From an uncultured Bacteroides sp. (GTDB taxonomy: Bacteria > Bacteroidota > Bacteroidia > Cytophagales > Cyclobacteriaceae), in contig CABHOV010000041.1 in the NCBI GenBank assembly GCA_902168185.1, positions 310,001 through 374,000 of the forward strand: 64,000 bases of DNA, written 5' to 3'. Of this stretch, positions 17,227 through 26,780 are shown piece by piece. Position 1 is the stretch's first letter. Every line of letters begins with the position of its first letter. The notes below the pieces were generated by a model, which saw only the letters and a list, made by a program, of their open reading frames with translations, did not search any database and was not told the origin of the DNA. The translations under genes and the position numbers were made by a program.

Positions 17227-19185
17227 TTATTTTTCAAGGAAGGTAAATTCAACTCTTCTATTCAACGCTTTTCCTTCTGCTGTTTTATTTGAGGCAACAG
17301 GCTTCGATGAACCATGACCGTGAGAAGTGATTCTGTTTTTTGCAATTCCTTTAGACGTAAGATAACTTGCTATAGCCTTCGCCTGGTTTGCCGTTGAAAT
17401 TTTTGTGGATGGATCGGTGTGCGCGCTGACATCGATCTTTACGGTCGGGTTTGCTTCCAGGTAAGCCACCAATCGGTCAAGTTCAGGGAATGAAGACGGA
17501 CTTAATGTAGTTTTCTTGGGCTCGAAAAATACGTTCTTCAGCAGCACCGATTGTCCGCGCTCAACAGGAACCAATGTCAGATCACGGTTAATCCGAACTT
17601 CGTTGGTTTCATTCATAACGTCAATCGATTCATATACCGGGTAATAATTACTAGCGATGGCGCTTAATATATACCGGTCCTTCAACGGAAATCTTAATTC
17701 ATACTCACTCTTTAATGAATCTACCGAAGCAGCGACAGAAGAAACTCCTTCTACTTTAACATCGGCTTTTATTTCTGGAGACAGCAAAGCTCCTGTTTTC
17801 TTATCAATAATTTTTCCTGTTACAATCGCCATCTTCTCAGCATCAGCCTGCAAATCAAAGTTGATTTCCTCGTACCCATCAACATTCTTCAAGTCTATAA
17901 TATCCGGGAGAGATTCAAAACGTTGGGCGCTCACCTGTATATAGTATATCGTGCCGTGATTTAATCGTATCGAATACGTGCCCTTCGCATGATCAATTGT
18001 GGCAGATTCCATTTCTTCTCCGTCCACTACGATCTTTGCCTTAGCAGATGCAGGGATAGTCTGATCCGTATTCTTGATCAGAAGTTTGCCCTTTAGTAAA
18101 GCGAATGTGACAGGCTCTTCTTCCAGGTCAGTTTTAATTTCCCGGTATTCTTTATCCGTGGTAGCATCAATAGTATAATCCTTTGCTCCGTATTGATAGA
18201 GCTGAGCAGATATAGTATATTTCTTTCCAAAAGGAAGCTTTACCGAGAACGAGGCTGAATCACGATTCACTGCATTATCAGCTTGCTTGCCATCCACCAG
18301 AATCTGGATGTCTTTGCCCTTCAGTACACGTTTGGATGTAGCATTAATTATTTTACCAGAAACTAAAATATAGGGACGGTCTTCAAATAATTTTACTTCG
18401 AAGATGTCGCCTTTGCCAACGGAATTTTTTGTAGAGGAGTAATATCCCCAGGCACCATTCGCATTTGTTCTCAGAGAAGTTTCATTCCCCTCTGTATTTA
18501 TAGTATCATTTAGATGAGTGGGGGCGGACCACACATTCCAATCATCACTTAATCTTTTTATACTGAACAGATCTTTGCCTTTACCTTTTTTTGTAGTGCT
18601 GTAATACAAAGTTTTGTTGTCGATCAACAGAAAAGGAGTTTGTATCTTCCCTTTTATACCTTCTGCAGTTACAGCATCTTTCCATCCACCACCAACGTCA
18701 TTCTTCTCAAGTATATAAAGTTTACTTTTCTTTTTATATAAAAGATATTTACCATCAGCACTGAGTGTCGCATCGCTCGATCCCTTGATGTTCAGCTTTT
18801 GCGGAGCAGACCATATTTCATTTTGTTTTGTGGATATCGATAATCCTTCATCCGTATATACCAACAATGTATTGCCATCCACTGTAAGGGACAATGCATA
18901 ATTGTGTTGACCAAGATTGAGAGATGTTGAACGTTGTGCTTCAGACCACAAGCCCGTAGGTTGTAATGTGCTGAACCATATATCAGCACTGTTCTTCGCA
19001 CCATATCCGTTTTGAGGATGATCTTTCCGGCTAAAGAAAATGATTTTCCGGTCAGCAGAAATTACGGGACTCACTTCGTCATAGGCTGTATTTATTCCGC
19101 TCCCCAGATTCTTCGGAAGAAAAGTTGATTGGGCTTGTGCAGAGAAAACAAATAGCAATGCACATATAAATGCCGTGAATTTCAT
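17227..19185 (-). CDS. OmpA-family protein with PD40-type propeller
   Basis: A 652-residue envelope protein using the ATG at 19185, which gives a clear signal peptide (MKFTAFICALLFVFSAQAQ); the frame also runs to 19248 but that start has no signal. Residues about 40-260 hold WD40/PD40-like strands (SADRKIIFFSRKDHP, SADGKYLLYKKKSKLY, KTLYYSTTKKGKGKDLFSI). Three beta-sandwich-like segments follow. The last 110 residues are an OmpA peptidoglycan-binding domain (SAHTDPSTKISTANQAKAIASYL, GHGSSKP, LNRRVEF). Such proteins tether the outer membrane to peptidoglycan; some act with type IX secretion or gliding machinery, but no such partner is adjacent. Confidence 0.9.
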   Translation of the reverse strand: MKFTAFICALLFVFSAQAQSTFLPKNLGSGINTAYDEVSPVISADRKIIFFSRKDHPQNGYGAKNSADIWFSTLQPTGLWSEAQRSTSLNLGQHNYALSLTVDGNTLLVYTDEGLSISTKQNEIWSAPQKLNIKGSSDATLSADGKYLLYKKKSKLYILEKNDVGGGWKDAVTAEGIKGKIQTPFLLIDNKTLYYSTTKKGKGKDLFSIKRLSDDWNVWSAPTHLNDTINTEGNETSLRTNANGAWGYYSSTKNSVGKGDIFEVKLFEDRPYILVSGKIINATSKRVLKGKDIQILVDGKQADNAVNRDSASFSVKLPFGKKYTISAQLYQYGAKDYTIDATTDKEYREIKTDLEEEPVTFALLKGKLLIKNTDQTIPASAKAKIVVDGEEMESATIDHAKGTYSIRLNHGTIYYIQVSAQRFESLPDIIDLKNVDGYEEINFDLQADAEKMAIVTGKIIDKKTGALLSPEIKADVKVEGVSSVAASVDSLKSEYELRFPLKDRYILSAIASNYYPVYESIDVMNETNEVRINRDLTLVPVERGQSVLLKNVFFEPKKTTLSPSSFPELDRLVAYLEANPTVKIDVSAHTDPSTKISTANQAKAIASYLTSKGIAKNRITSHGHGSSKPVASNKTAEGKALNRRVEFTFLEK

Positions 19186-19322
19186 GAAAGTAAGGATTTT
19201 TGAGACAGAGAGTCTATAATTGTGATAAAAATAGACTACTACGGTCACTCCCGAAAATACATGTAATAAAAAGTAACCTTTTTACCCGAAAGTGTCTGAG
19301 CACCACGTTCATTGTAACTTCA

Positions 19323-19796
19323 TCATGCTTTCTTTTTCCCTTTGGCTGCAGCGATTTTTCGCTTGCCTGTGTCGCTCAATGCAGAAGAGCGTGTCATTTT
19401 TTTAATGTGCTCTGCTTTCCGAAAACGCAAGGCACTCCAGTCCTCATCAATAGCTACCATTCGCACGGGCTCCCAACCAAATTTACCTAACGCTATCCAT
19501 CCGGTGTCACGATTAAATTCGCAGGTATACTTTTTCGATGATCCTTTCGGATATGCAAACCATAATAAGCCATCTTCCTCCATCAACGGTGATATTTTTT
19601 TTGCGAGATCATCTACTTCTTTTTGCTTAGTAACGAACGCCAGAACGAATTCAATTTTTTTGGATCCGACAAGAGTTGTTTTAATTGTAGTAAGATCATT
19701 CAGATCGTCCATATCTTTTTTAAAACTATCGGGAGGGTTAATGATGTAGACCTGTTCCTGATTTTTATAGTTGAGTTTCTTGAAGATGGGATTCAT
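19323..19796 (-). CDS. Hypothetical protein, DUF3052-like
   Basis: A 157-residue cytoplasmic protein. The N-terminal part has QVYIINPPDSFKKDM, the middle DGLLWFAYPKGSSKK, and then DTGWIALGKFGWEPVRMVAIDEDWSALRFRKAEHIKKMTR, ending in a Lys/Ala-rich tail (GKRKIAAAKGKKKA). The layout, a small alpha/beta protein with an L-W-x-A-Y-P-K strand and an IDEDWSALRFR strand, resembles DUF3052-type proteins, but I cannot confirm the family. Single gene; upstream of it lies a divergent spacer shared with the dehydratase. No function is assignable. Confidence 0.75.
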   Translation of the reverse strand: MNPIFKKLNYKNQEQVYIINPPDSFKKDMDDLNDLTTIKTTLVGSKKIEFVLAFVTKQKEVDDLAKKISPLMEEDGLLWFAYPKGSSKKYTCEFNRDTGWIALGKFGWEPVRMVAIDEDWSALRFRKAEHIKKMTRSSALSDTGKRKIAAAKGKKKA

Positions 19797-19991
19797 GTGG
19801 CAAACTTTTAATTAAAGTTATCAGATGAAAGTTTACGCGCAAAAGAACAACCACTAAAACACATATAGCAAGCGCTATAAATACATCAATCTATCAAAGC
19901 CTATATTATTAGGTCCGTGATCGTGGATAAAGAATTATTGTATTTCCATCAACGGATTTCAATCTTCCTTTATTCATACTATCTTTTACTT

Positions 19992-21704
19992 ATGAAAGAG
20001 AAACTCCGCAGCCAGGGCTGGTTTGGCAAAACAGGTAAAGATGGTTTTATCTATCGCGCCTGGATGAAAAATCAAGGTATACCCGATTATGAATTACGAG
20101 GGAAACCTGTGATCGGTATTTGCAACACCTGGTCGGAGCTCACACCGTGTAATGCTCACTTCCGCGAATTAGCCGAATCTGTGAAGCGTGGAATATCTGA
20201 AGCAGGCGGATTTCCGGTAGAGTTTCCGGTGATGTCGTTGGGAGAAACATTGATCAAACCTACTGCCATGCTCTATCGCAATTTAGCCAGTATGGATGTA
20301 GAGGAATCTATACGAGCAAACCCGATCGATGGTGTTGTACTGCTCTGCGGATGCGATAAAACTACACCTTCATTAGTCATGGGCGCGTGCAGTGTAAATA
20401 TACCTTCCATTGTTGTTTCGGGCGGCCCGATGTTAACCGGTAAATATCAAGGGCGCGATATAGGCACGAGTGATGTATGGCGATTTAATGATGCTGTACG
20501 ATCCGGTGAAATGTCGCAAGAAGAATTAACGGTTGCTGAAGCATGCATGTGCCGAAGCCGCGGACATTGTGCTGTAATGGGTACCGCGTCCACCATGGCT
20601 TGTATGGTTGAATCACTCGGATTATCGCTTCCCGAAAACGCTTCTATACCGGCTGCCGATTCCCGTAGAAAAGTGATCGCACAATTGTCAGGTAGCCGTA
20701 TCGTTGAGATGGTGAAAGAAAACCTGTTGCTTTCAGATATATTAACACGCCAGGCATTTGAAAATGCCATCATGGTAAATGCTGCTATTGGTGGCTCCAC
20801 TAATTTTATTATTCACTTGTTAGCCATTGCTGGGAGAATGGGGATACCGCTTCTGCTAGAAGACTTTGATCACCTTTCAGCAAATATACCGCTGCTTGTT
20901 AATCTTCAGCCTTCCGGGAATTACTTTATGGAAGATCTATACTATGCCGGAGGCATTCAGGCTGTGATGAAAGAACTCGATTCCTTCCTTCATGGCAATA
21001 GTGTAACGGTTAATGGAAAAACACAGCAAGAGAACTATATGAAGTCGGCATGCTATAACCGTGAAGTAATCGGAAGCGTTGCTGCACCAATCAATTCATT
21101 ATCGGGTGTAGCGATCTTAAAAGGAAATTTGTGTGAGTATGGTGCTGTGATAAAGCCTTCGGCAGCCAGTTTGAAATTAATGATGCATACAGGAAAAGCT
21201 GTAGTATTTGAAGATATTGAAGATTATAAAAGCAGAATTGATAGTCCTGATCTAGAGGTGGATGAAACCAGTATATTGGTTTTAAAGAATGTAGGGCCGA
21301 TTGGTTATCCGGGTATGCCTGAAGTTGGCAACATGTCTATTCCCAAAAAACTTCTTGCACAAGGTATACATGACATGGTGCGTATTTCAGACGGGCGCAT
21401 GAGTGGGACAGGATTTGGCACTGTTATACTTCATGCTTCACCGGAAGCAGCACTCGGTGGTAATTTTGCTGTAGTAAAAGATGGTGATGTTATTTCGCTG
21501 GATGTTATGAATCGCTCATTGGTATTACAGGTGTCTGACGAAGAACTCGAGCGAAGAAAACAGGACTGGAAACCGCGGCATAAAAAATATACACGTGGCT
21601 ATGTGCAGCTGTACCAACAGCATGTACAGCAAGCACACCTCGGTGCTGATATGGATTATCTGGCAGGTGGCTCAGGCAGTGAAGTAACACGCGATTCGCA
21701 TTGA
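19992..21704 (+). CDS. IlvD/Edd-family sugar-acid dehydratase (L-arabinonate dehydratase-like)
   Basis: A 570-residue Fe-S dehydratase. The ATG at 19992 fits the family N-terminus (MKEKLRSQGWFGKTGKDGF); the longer frame from 19917 adds 25 atypical residues. Family motifs: GICNTWSELTPCN (cluster Cys), LLCGCDKTTPSLVMG (cluster Cys), EACMCRSRGHCAVMGTASTM (third Cys), VNAAIGGSTNFIIHL, GPIGYPGMPE, and DGRMSGTGFG. The GWFGKTGKDGF start and the C-terminal Ser-His end suit L-arabinonate or related aldonate dehydratases more than IlvD of branched-chain synthesis. Product would be a 2-keto-3-deoxy acid. The SDR gene follows after 6 bases. Confidence 0.88.
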   Translation: MKEKLRSQGWFGKTGKDGFIYRAWMKNQGIPDYELRGKPVIGICNTWSELTPCNAHFRELAESVKRGISEAGGFPVEFPVMSLGETLIKPTAMLYRNLASMDVEESIRANPIDGVVLLCGCDKTTPSLVMGACSVNIPSIVVSGGPMLTGKYQGRDIGTSDVWRFNDAVRSGEMSQEELTVAEACMCRSRGHCAVMGTASTMACMVESLGLSLPENASIPAADSRRKVIAQLSGSRIVEMVKENLLLSDILTRQAFENAIMVNAAIGGSTNFIIHLLAIAGRMGIPLLLEDFDHLSANIPLLVNLQPSGNYFMEDLYYAGGIQAVMKELDSFLHGNSVTVNGKTQQENYMKSACYNREVIGSVAAPINSLSGVAILKGNLCEYGAVIKPSAASLKLMMHTGKAVVFEDIEDYKSRIDSPDLEVDETSILVLKNVGPIGYPGMPEVGNMSIPKKLLAQGIHDMVRISDGRMSGTGFGTVILHASPEAALGGNFAVVKDGDVISLDVMNRSLVLQVSDEELERRKQDWKPRHKKYTRGYVQLYQQHVQQAHLGADMDYLAGGSGSEVTRDSH

Positions 21705-21710
21705 TATACC

Positions 21711-22472
21711 ATGGCTATATTTAAAAATAAAGTAGCAATTGTTACAGGCGCAGGTCAAGGTATAGGCCTTGAAATTTGTCGCCAGCTTGCCGGAGAAGGT
21801 GCGAGTGTTATTTTAAATGACGTGCAGGAAGGACTCGCGCGAGAAGCCGCTGCATGCATTCAGCAAAGTGGAGGTATATGTATTCCCTTTGCGGGCGATG
21901 CTTCCGATGTTTCTTTTATTGATTCCATGGTGGAGGAAGCAATTAAACAATTTGGCCGATTGGATATAGCGATAGCAAATGCAGGTATAACACTCTTTGG
22001 TGAATTTTTTAATTATACTCCCGAGGATTTGAATGCAGTATTGCATGTAAACCTCGGAGGAAGTTTTTTTCTGGCGCAGGCCGCTGCTCGTAAGATGAAG
22101 GAGCAACAAAGTGGCGGTAGAATTTTATTCATGTCTTCGGTTACGGGACATCAGGCTCACAAAAATCTCGCTGCCTACGGCATGAGTAAAGCTGCTCTCG
22201 AAATGTTAGCAAAAACCTTAGTGGTAGAATTATCGGAGTATAAAATTACTATCAATGCACTTGCTCCAGGTGCTACATTAACGGAGCGTACCGTGCATGA
22301 TGCTACATATGAAAGTACATGGTCGCGTATTACACCTATCGGAAAGCCTGCTACTACAAACGATATTGCACAAGCTGCGTTGTTCCTGGTATCTCCACAG
22401 GCAGGACACATCACAGGACAATCACTGATCATTGATGGAGGATGGACATCGGTGAGCCCTTCACCGTACTAG
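21711..22472 (+). CDS. SDR-family oxidoreductase
   Basis: A 253-residue short-chain dehydrogenase/reductase. Rossmann TGAGQGIG near residue 12, NAG near 89, catalytic Ser in MSSVTG (about 142) and YGMSK (about 155-159) are all present, plus the C-terminal GHITGQSLIIDGGW. It probably oxidises or reduces a sugar or sugar-acid with NAD(P). The start lies 6 bases after the dehydratase stop, so the two proteins are translated together and likely act in one oxidative sugar pathway, for example as the sugar dehydrogenase or a keto-acid reductase. The substrate is inferred from context only. A terminator follows. Confidence 0.9.
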   Translation: MAIFKNKVAIVTGAGQGIGLEICRQLAGEGASVILNDVQEGLAREAAACIQQSGGICIPFAGDASDVSFIDSMVEEAIKQFGRLDIAIANAGITLFGEFFNYTPEDLNAVLHVNLGGSFFLAQAAARKMKEQQSGGRILFMSSVTGHQAHKNLAAYGMSKAALEMLAKTLVVELSEYKITINALAPGATLTERTVHDATYESTWSRITPIGKPATTNDIAQAALFLVSPQAGHITGQSLIIDGGWTSVSPSPY

Positions 22473-22504
22473 AATATTATAAGTATAGTATAGATACAAA
22501 AAAA

Positions 22505-22528
22505 GAAGACTCCTCTACAGGAGTCTTC
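22505..22528 (+). terminator. Terminator after the dehydratase-SDR operon
   Basis: GAAGACTCCT (22505-22514) pairs perfectly with AGGAGTCTTC (22519-22528), with a CTAC loop, preceded by an A-run and followed by a T-rich stretch. Confidence 0.85.
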
Positions 22529-22769
22529 CGTATTCATTTTCATTTGCCTGTAGTTATAGGCTTAAGAGTATAGATCCAGCTTCCGATGAAATAAATTACT
22601 CTTGAATGGAAATGAACTGACTCATAAAGGAAAAAGACTATGCCTGCCTTCGTGATATTTTTTTGGACAGTTTTGCGGGGAAGTGTGGAGCGAATGGGTT
22701 CTTCCTGAGCAAAGAATTCCTCCTTTGCTCATAGGTATTATTTTGAATAGTAATAGAAAAACTTGTGTT

Positions 22770-22982
22770 ATGAATACTTATTCAAAAACGACTTCGCTGT
22801 ACAAGGAGAGAAAATCTGTGGAGGAAGTCAGTGGAGACGATGGAGCAACCACCAACAATAAAAAGCGGTCCTCTGATAGTATAGATGTACTATCGAAGAA
22901 AATAAAAAAAGGGACGAATGCCTCGCGTTTCGCTGCACGAAAACGATCTGTTATGAAGAAGCTGAGGGGGATTGATTATTAA
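22770..22982 (+). CDS. Possible small basic protein (70 aa)
   Basis: An ATG-initiated 70-residue frame in an otherwise empty 600-base spacer: MNTYSKTTSLYKERKS, an acidic/Ser middle (EEVSGDDGATTNNKK) and a Lys/Arg-rich end (KKIKKGTNASRFAARKRSVMKKLRG). The frame extends upstream to 22683, but that part looks non-coding. The strongly charged, low-complexity composition would suit a small nucleic-acid-binding protein, yet a chance frame cannot be excluded. No family recognised. Confidence 0.4.
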   Translation: MNTYSKTTSLYKERKSVEEVSGDDGATTNNKKRSSDSIDVLSKKIKKGTNASRFAARKRSVMKKLRGIDY

Positions 22983-23080
22983 CAATAATCAGAACAGGGA
23001 GTATATATATACGCAATCACACCATGTGTTGTGACTTGAAGGTATATATCTTAGGTATATCATACGGTGTTGTAACGATT

Positions 23081-23503
23081 TTACAGCATGGCTTTATGTA
23101 GCCACTCCTTGGCAGACTTAACATCCTCGAACGAAGCCATTTCCATTTTTGCGGCAGTCGAACTTAAGTCAACATAGTCACGTATTTGCATTTCCGCGAA
23201 AACTTCTTTGGGCTGAACGAATGCCAGATGAGATACACCTCCTGCAAAGAGTCTTGGATTCCAATCAGAGACTGCCCACTCTGCTGAAGTGTTGCCTTCC
23301 ATCAAAAGAGTGTCGGCGAGCCAACCCATGCTTGCGTGATCTTTTTTATTTTCTAGGGCATATGCTAACCCAAGATTGAGAAGACTTCTGAATTCGTTAT
23401 CTGTTGCATACCCGAAATGTGAAGCAATGATGCACGGCACAGACGGGTCATAATCCAAGGTTCCATATTTTTGCGTATGCAGTCTAATGATTGGTGTCTC
23501 CAT
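23081..23503 (-). CDS. Hypothetical protein, SpoIIAA/STAS-like size
   Basis: A 140-residue cytoplasmic protein from the ATG at 23503 (a TTG at 23536 would add 11 residues). It begins METPIIRLHTQKYGTLDYDPSVPCII and contains DNEFRSLLNLGLAYALENKKDHASMGWLADT, then a W-rich DWNPRLFAGGVSHLAFVQP and FEDVKSAKEWL near the end. The overall order (first strands, helix carrying LLNLGL, LADTLLMEG, terminal helix SAKEWLHKA) resembles STAS-like fold proteins that are common in Cytophagales, but no function is known. Single gene; no terminator seen. Confidence 0.75.
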   Translation of the reverse strand: METPIIRLHTQKYGTLDYDPSVPCIIASHFGYATDNEFRSLLNLGLAYALENKKDHASMGWLADTLLMEGNTSAEWAVSDWNPRLFAGGVSHLAFVQPKEVFAEMQIRDYVDLSSTAAKMEMASFEDVKSAKEWLHKAML

Positions 23504-23672
23504 TGCTATATATAGGTTAGCATTCTCTTTCTTCAACAGTTGAATTAATACCTGATGAAGTAAAAGTGAAAGGCAAAACTATTTCCGTCAGTGCAAGAAA
23601 GCATTGAACAAGTTCAACAAATGTTAGTGATTACTTTCTCTGGGAAATTTATGTAAGATATAGATGGTAGTC

Positions 23673-23709
23673 TTTTAGTGTGGGAGCCGAGGGGTTCGAA
23701 CCCCCGACC
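23673..23709 (+). repeat. Direct repeat copy 2 (tRNA 3' end)
   Basis: The 37-base sequence matches 24039-24075 except at one position (23688). It covers the T-arm, the 3' acceptor strand and the flanking bases TTTTAGTG beyond the tRNA end, so the duplication includes sequence outside the tRNA gene. Confidence 0.9.
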
Positions 23710-23733
23710 GTCCCGACTGAGGTCGGGATGCTC

Positions 23734-23734
<1 letters not shown>
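23680..23734 (-). pseudogene. tRNA 3' fragment next to GIY-YIG stop codon
   Basis: Read on the minus strand, homology to tRNA starts at AGAGCATC (end of the D-arm), one base after the start of the GIY-YIG stop codon, and runs through the T-arm and acceptor strand. The anticodon arm is TCCCGAC-CTCA-GTCGGGA: a perfect 7-bp stem with a tetraloop, or 5 bp with an 8-base loop, not a proper 7-base anticodon loop. The 5' half is missing. It may serve as a 3' hairpin of the nuclease mRNA. Confidence 0.75.
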
Positions 23735-24121
<387 letters not shown>

Positions 24122-24346
24122 GTTTGGGATTGCAAATGTAGTAGAGATTTCTATTTCTGCAAAAAAAAGTCAAGGAGAAGGAATATTTTTTAGAAAATAG
24201 TTGAATTTGTTCTGTGGGCAGCGTTTTCAACGTGCATCCAGCAAAATGGAACCTTCTCTTTATCAGCGAATTTTGTTTCAATTATCAGGCTCATAGTAAC
24301 TCAAGCAGTTTTTGAATTAATTATCTTGCGCCCTAGTCCTAACCCT

Positions 24347-25090
24347 ATGCGTAAGCCTGCTGCGTTGTTCCTCTGTCTCCTTGCTTCTTTTTTACTGTAT
24401 TCCTGTTTTCCACAAAATTCGTCATCAGAAGGTCAGGAGGCATCGAAGGATGTTCGGAAAATATATTACCAGGATGGCACCTTGCATAAAGAGATGGCAT
24501 ACAAGAACGGTTTGCAGGATGGTGTTTCTAAAGAGTATTACAAATCCGGTAAAATCTTTCAGGAGGTAGCGTACAAAAAAAACTTACGCAATGGAGTTGC
24601 CAAACGATATTTTGAATCAGGTCTTTTGAGTCAGGAAACTCCATACGTGAACGACAAGATGCATGGCGTACAAAAACGCTATAGGCGTTCCGGAGATTTG
24701 ATGACGGAAGTTCCGTATTATGAAGGGAATCTCTGCATCGGATTAAAGGAATATACCATCGATGGAAAACTCAAGCAACGTTATCCTACCATTGAAATAA
24801 CTCCCATCGATAATATACTGTTGAATGGCACCTATACTTTAAAATTGAAAATGTCTGATGGCAGTAAGGGCGTTGAATACTTTGTTGGCAGACTTGCTGG
24901 AAATAAATATATAGGTGTGGAGGCGAGCCGTGTTTTCGAAGTGAGAGATGGTGTAGGTGAAATTAATTTTCCGATGCCCCGCGGATCTTTCATCATGGAA
25001 GAAGTAAACATTATCGCACGAGTGAAAACCTCTCAAAGCAATTACTATATCACACAAAATAAATTCCACCTGGCAATCGAGAACAGATAG
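24347..25090 (+). CDS. MORN-repeat (YwqK-like) lipoprotein
   Basis: A 247-residue lipoprotein from the ATG at 24347: MRKPAALF basic start, hydrophobic core, and lipobox LLYSC (Cys about residue 20). Residues about 40-150 hold at least four MORN/YwqK-type repeats of the form Y-x-x-G-x-L-x-x-E and Y-K-N-G-x-x-D-G (YQDGTLHKEMAYKNGLQDG, YYKSGKIFQEVAYKKNLRNG, YFESGLLSQETPYVNDKMHG). The last 90 residues are a beta-rich domain (TYTLKLKMSDGSKGVEYFVG). Databases often label such repeats as YwqK antitoxin; that function should not be assumed. Convergent with the next gene, 9 bases apart, with no terminator. Confidence 0.85.
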   Translation: MRKPAALFLCLLASFLLYSCFPQNSSSEGQEASKDVRKIYYQDGTLHKEMAYKNGLQDGVSKEYYKSGKIFQEVAYKKNLRNGVAKRYFESGLLSQETPYVNDKMHGVQKRYRRSGDLMTEVPYYEGNLCIGLKEYTIDGKLKQRYPTIEITPIDNILLNGTYTLKLKMSDGSKGVEYFVGRLAGNKYIGVEASRVFEVRDGVGEINFPMPRGSFIMEEVNIIARVKTSQSNYYITQNKFHLAIENR

Positions 25091-25099
25091 TGAATTCGA

Positions 25100-26662
25100 T
25101 CACTTGATCATCCGTTGGCGTGTAATCAGTTCGTAGTTGTTCGGTGCATATTTTAATCCTGTTGACAGGAATTGTTTTGCCTTCGAGACTTGTCCTTTAC
25201 GAAAATAGTATATCGCCGCATTGGAATATGACTGTCCTATAAGTTCAGTATTTATAGAGATGTCGGGATATTGCGTAGCAAGACTTTCAAACAGTGTTTT
25301 GTACTTGTCTCCTTCAGCAATCTTATTGGTAGTATAACTCATGTTGAATTGTACCAGGTAAGCCATGGCACGCAGCGCATTAAAATGATTGTTTGCCTGC
25401 AGGTTGCTGAACTTTACATTGTAATCATCCAGCTGTTTAATAATCTCCTGGTTACTGTTTTTTGAATTGAATGTCTGTGCCAGCGATGCCAGAAATAATC
25501 CTTGTGCTTCCAGGTTGTTTGGTTTTAGAACCAATGTTTTTTCAAAGTATAGTAGCGCATCTTTACTTTTTGCCTGATTGTAAAGAAATCTCCCGGTTTC
25601 ATAATTATATACATATGCCAGGTCATCTTTAAGCTTCTGATGAGTAATTGACCGTTTCAGAATGCGATAGTATTGCTCGTATTGATCTCTCTTCCCTTTC
25701 ACAAATAAAAGATCTTGCGTTGCCCGCGCGAATTCTCCTACGATCATCTCTTGGTCTACACCAAGATCGGTATAGCGTGATAGTTTACTTAGCAATACAG
25801 CGTGCGTTGAGTCCTTTTCTTTTCGCGACTCAAATGTTTGTGCCCCGGTATAGTATAATAATTGTGCTATGCGCTGAGACGGGTTGAGTATATACGCTTT
25901 CTCCAGTTGAGTGAAGGCTTCCTCGTGTTTTTTATCTTCCGTTTTATATAGAGCATCGTTGAGATATTGCAGCCCCGCAAGTTGCTGAAGATTTACTTCC
26001 GTGTTTTGCCCGAAATAATATTTATCAAAGAGCGTTTTTACATCTTGCATTGCATACTCCTGTGCACTGATCAGCTTTTGATCTTTTAATTTCTGAAGAT
26101 AATTCTGTTTGAATTCATCACTTAAAGTATAGTATCCGCCTAATGGCGAAGTTGTTTCCAAAACAATCCTTTCACCTTGCGGGTAGGCCACCAGGTATAC
26201 ATGTGTTGGTTCTTCTTTTATGCTATACGGAATCTGTAATTTCTCGAATGCTAAAGCATATAGCGCTGTGGCGGATACACAATTGTAGTATCCATTGTAA
26301 AATATCTCCTCAAAGCGATTTTTAAGTTCATACTTCATTAAAAATTTACTATGAAGATTATCATATATAGCTTTGATACGCTTGCCAGTCTTTTTCTCAG
26401 CGGTTTCGCGACCAACGATTGCAACGTGATCATAAAATCTATCGCGTCCTTCTTTAATCTTCACATCAGAAAGTAAACTGCCGTTTGACATGAGCAGCGC
26501 AAATATATCTACATCCTTATGTTGAAAGCGTTTAAAGGTCTCTCGTTCAAATTCAGAATAGAAAGTAAGTTCGTTGAATCGTACAAGGCTGTCGGGTGCT
26601 TGAGCCAGCAACGTTGATGACAGCATCATCAAACACAAGGTTAGGCGGTTGATTTTATTCAT
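25100..26662 (-). CDS. Secreted transglutaminase-like/TPR protein
   Basis: A 520-residue exported protein from the ATG at 26662 (signal MNKINRLTLCLMMLSSTLLAQA); the frame runs to a TTG at 26695. The N-terminal 220 residues resemble a transglutaminase-like cysteine-protease core: a Cys in YYNCVSATALYALAFEKLQIP (about residue 128) and a His in EEPTHVYLVAYPQGERIVLETT (about 155). The rest contains TPR-like helices (ALLYFEKTLVLKPNNLEAQGLFLASL; KAKQFLSTGLKYAPNN). It may process or bind a periplasmic or surface substrate; none is known. Terminator signals are absent at its 3' end. Confidence 0.7.
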   Translation of the reverse strand: MNKINRLTLCLMMLSSTLLAQAPDSLVRFNELTFYSEFERETFKRFQHKDVDIFALLMSNGSLLSDVKIKEGRDRFYDHVAIVGRETAEKKTGKRIKAIYDNLHSKFLMKYELKNRFEEIFYNGYYNCVSATALYALAFEKLQIPYSIKEEPTHVYLVAYPQGERIVLETTSPLGGYYTLSDEFKQNYLQKLKDQKLISAQEYAMQDVKTLFDKYYFGQNTEVNLQQLAGLQYLNDALYKTEDKKHEEAFTQLEKAYILNPSQRIAQLLYYTGAQTFESRKEKDSTHAVLLSKLSRYTDLGVDQEMIVGEFARATQDLLFVKGKRDQYEQYYRILKRSITHQKLKDDLAYVYNYETGRFLYNQAKSKDALLYFEKTLVLKPNNLEAQGLFLASLAQTFNSKNSNQEIIKQLDDYNVKFSNLQANNHFNALRAMAYLVQFNMSYTTNKIAEGDKYKTLFESLATQYPDISINTELIGQSYSNAAIYYFRKGQVSKAKQFLSTGLKYAPNNYELITRQRMIK

Positions 26663-26727
26663 AACGGAGACAGGTAGTGACACAAATTTACTCAAAAATT
26701 TACCGGTTGATTAAATCGGCAAATAAA

Positions 26728-26755
26728 AAATCCCGAAGTATACACTCCGGGATTT
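26728..26755 (-). terminator. Terminator of the DUF1080/cytochrome operon
   Basis: AAATCCCG (26728-26735) pairs with CGGGATTT (26748-26755). On the minus strand the stem is followed by TTTTTTATTT, 25 bases after the cytochrome gene stop. Confidence 0.85.
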
Positions 26756-26780
26756 AGTTTCGGCTATAGCCTTATTCAGG

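Noticed and set aside
24347-25090. Reading the MORN-repeat lipoprotein as an antitoxin
   Set aside because: The YwqK antitoxin label comes from repeat similarity; here there is a lipoprotein signal and no partner toxin gene.
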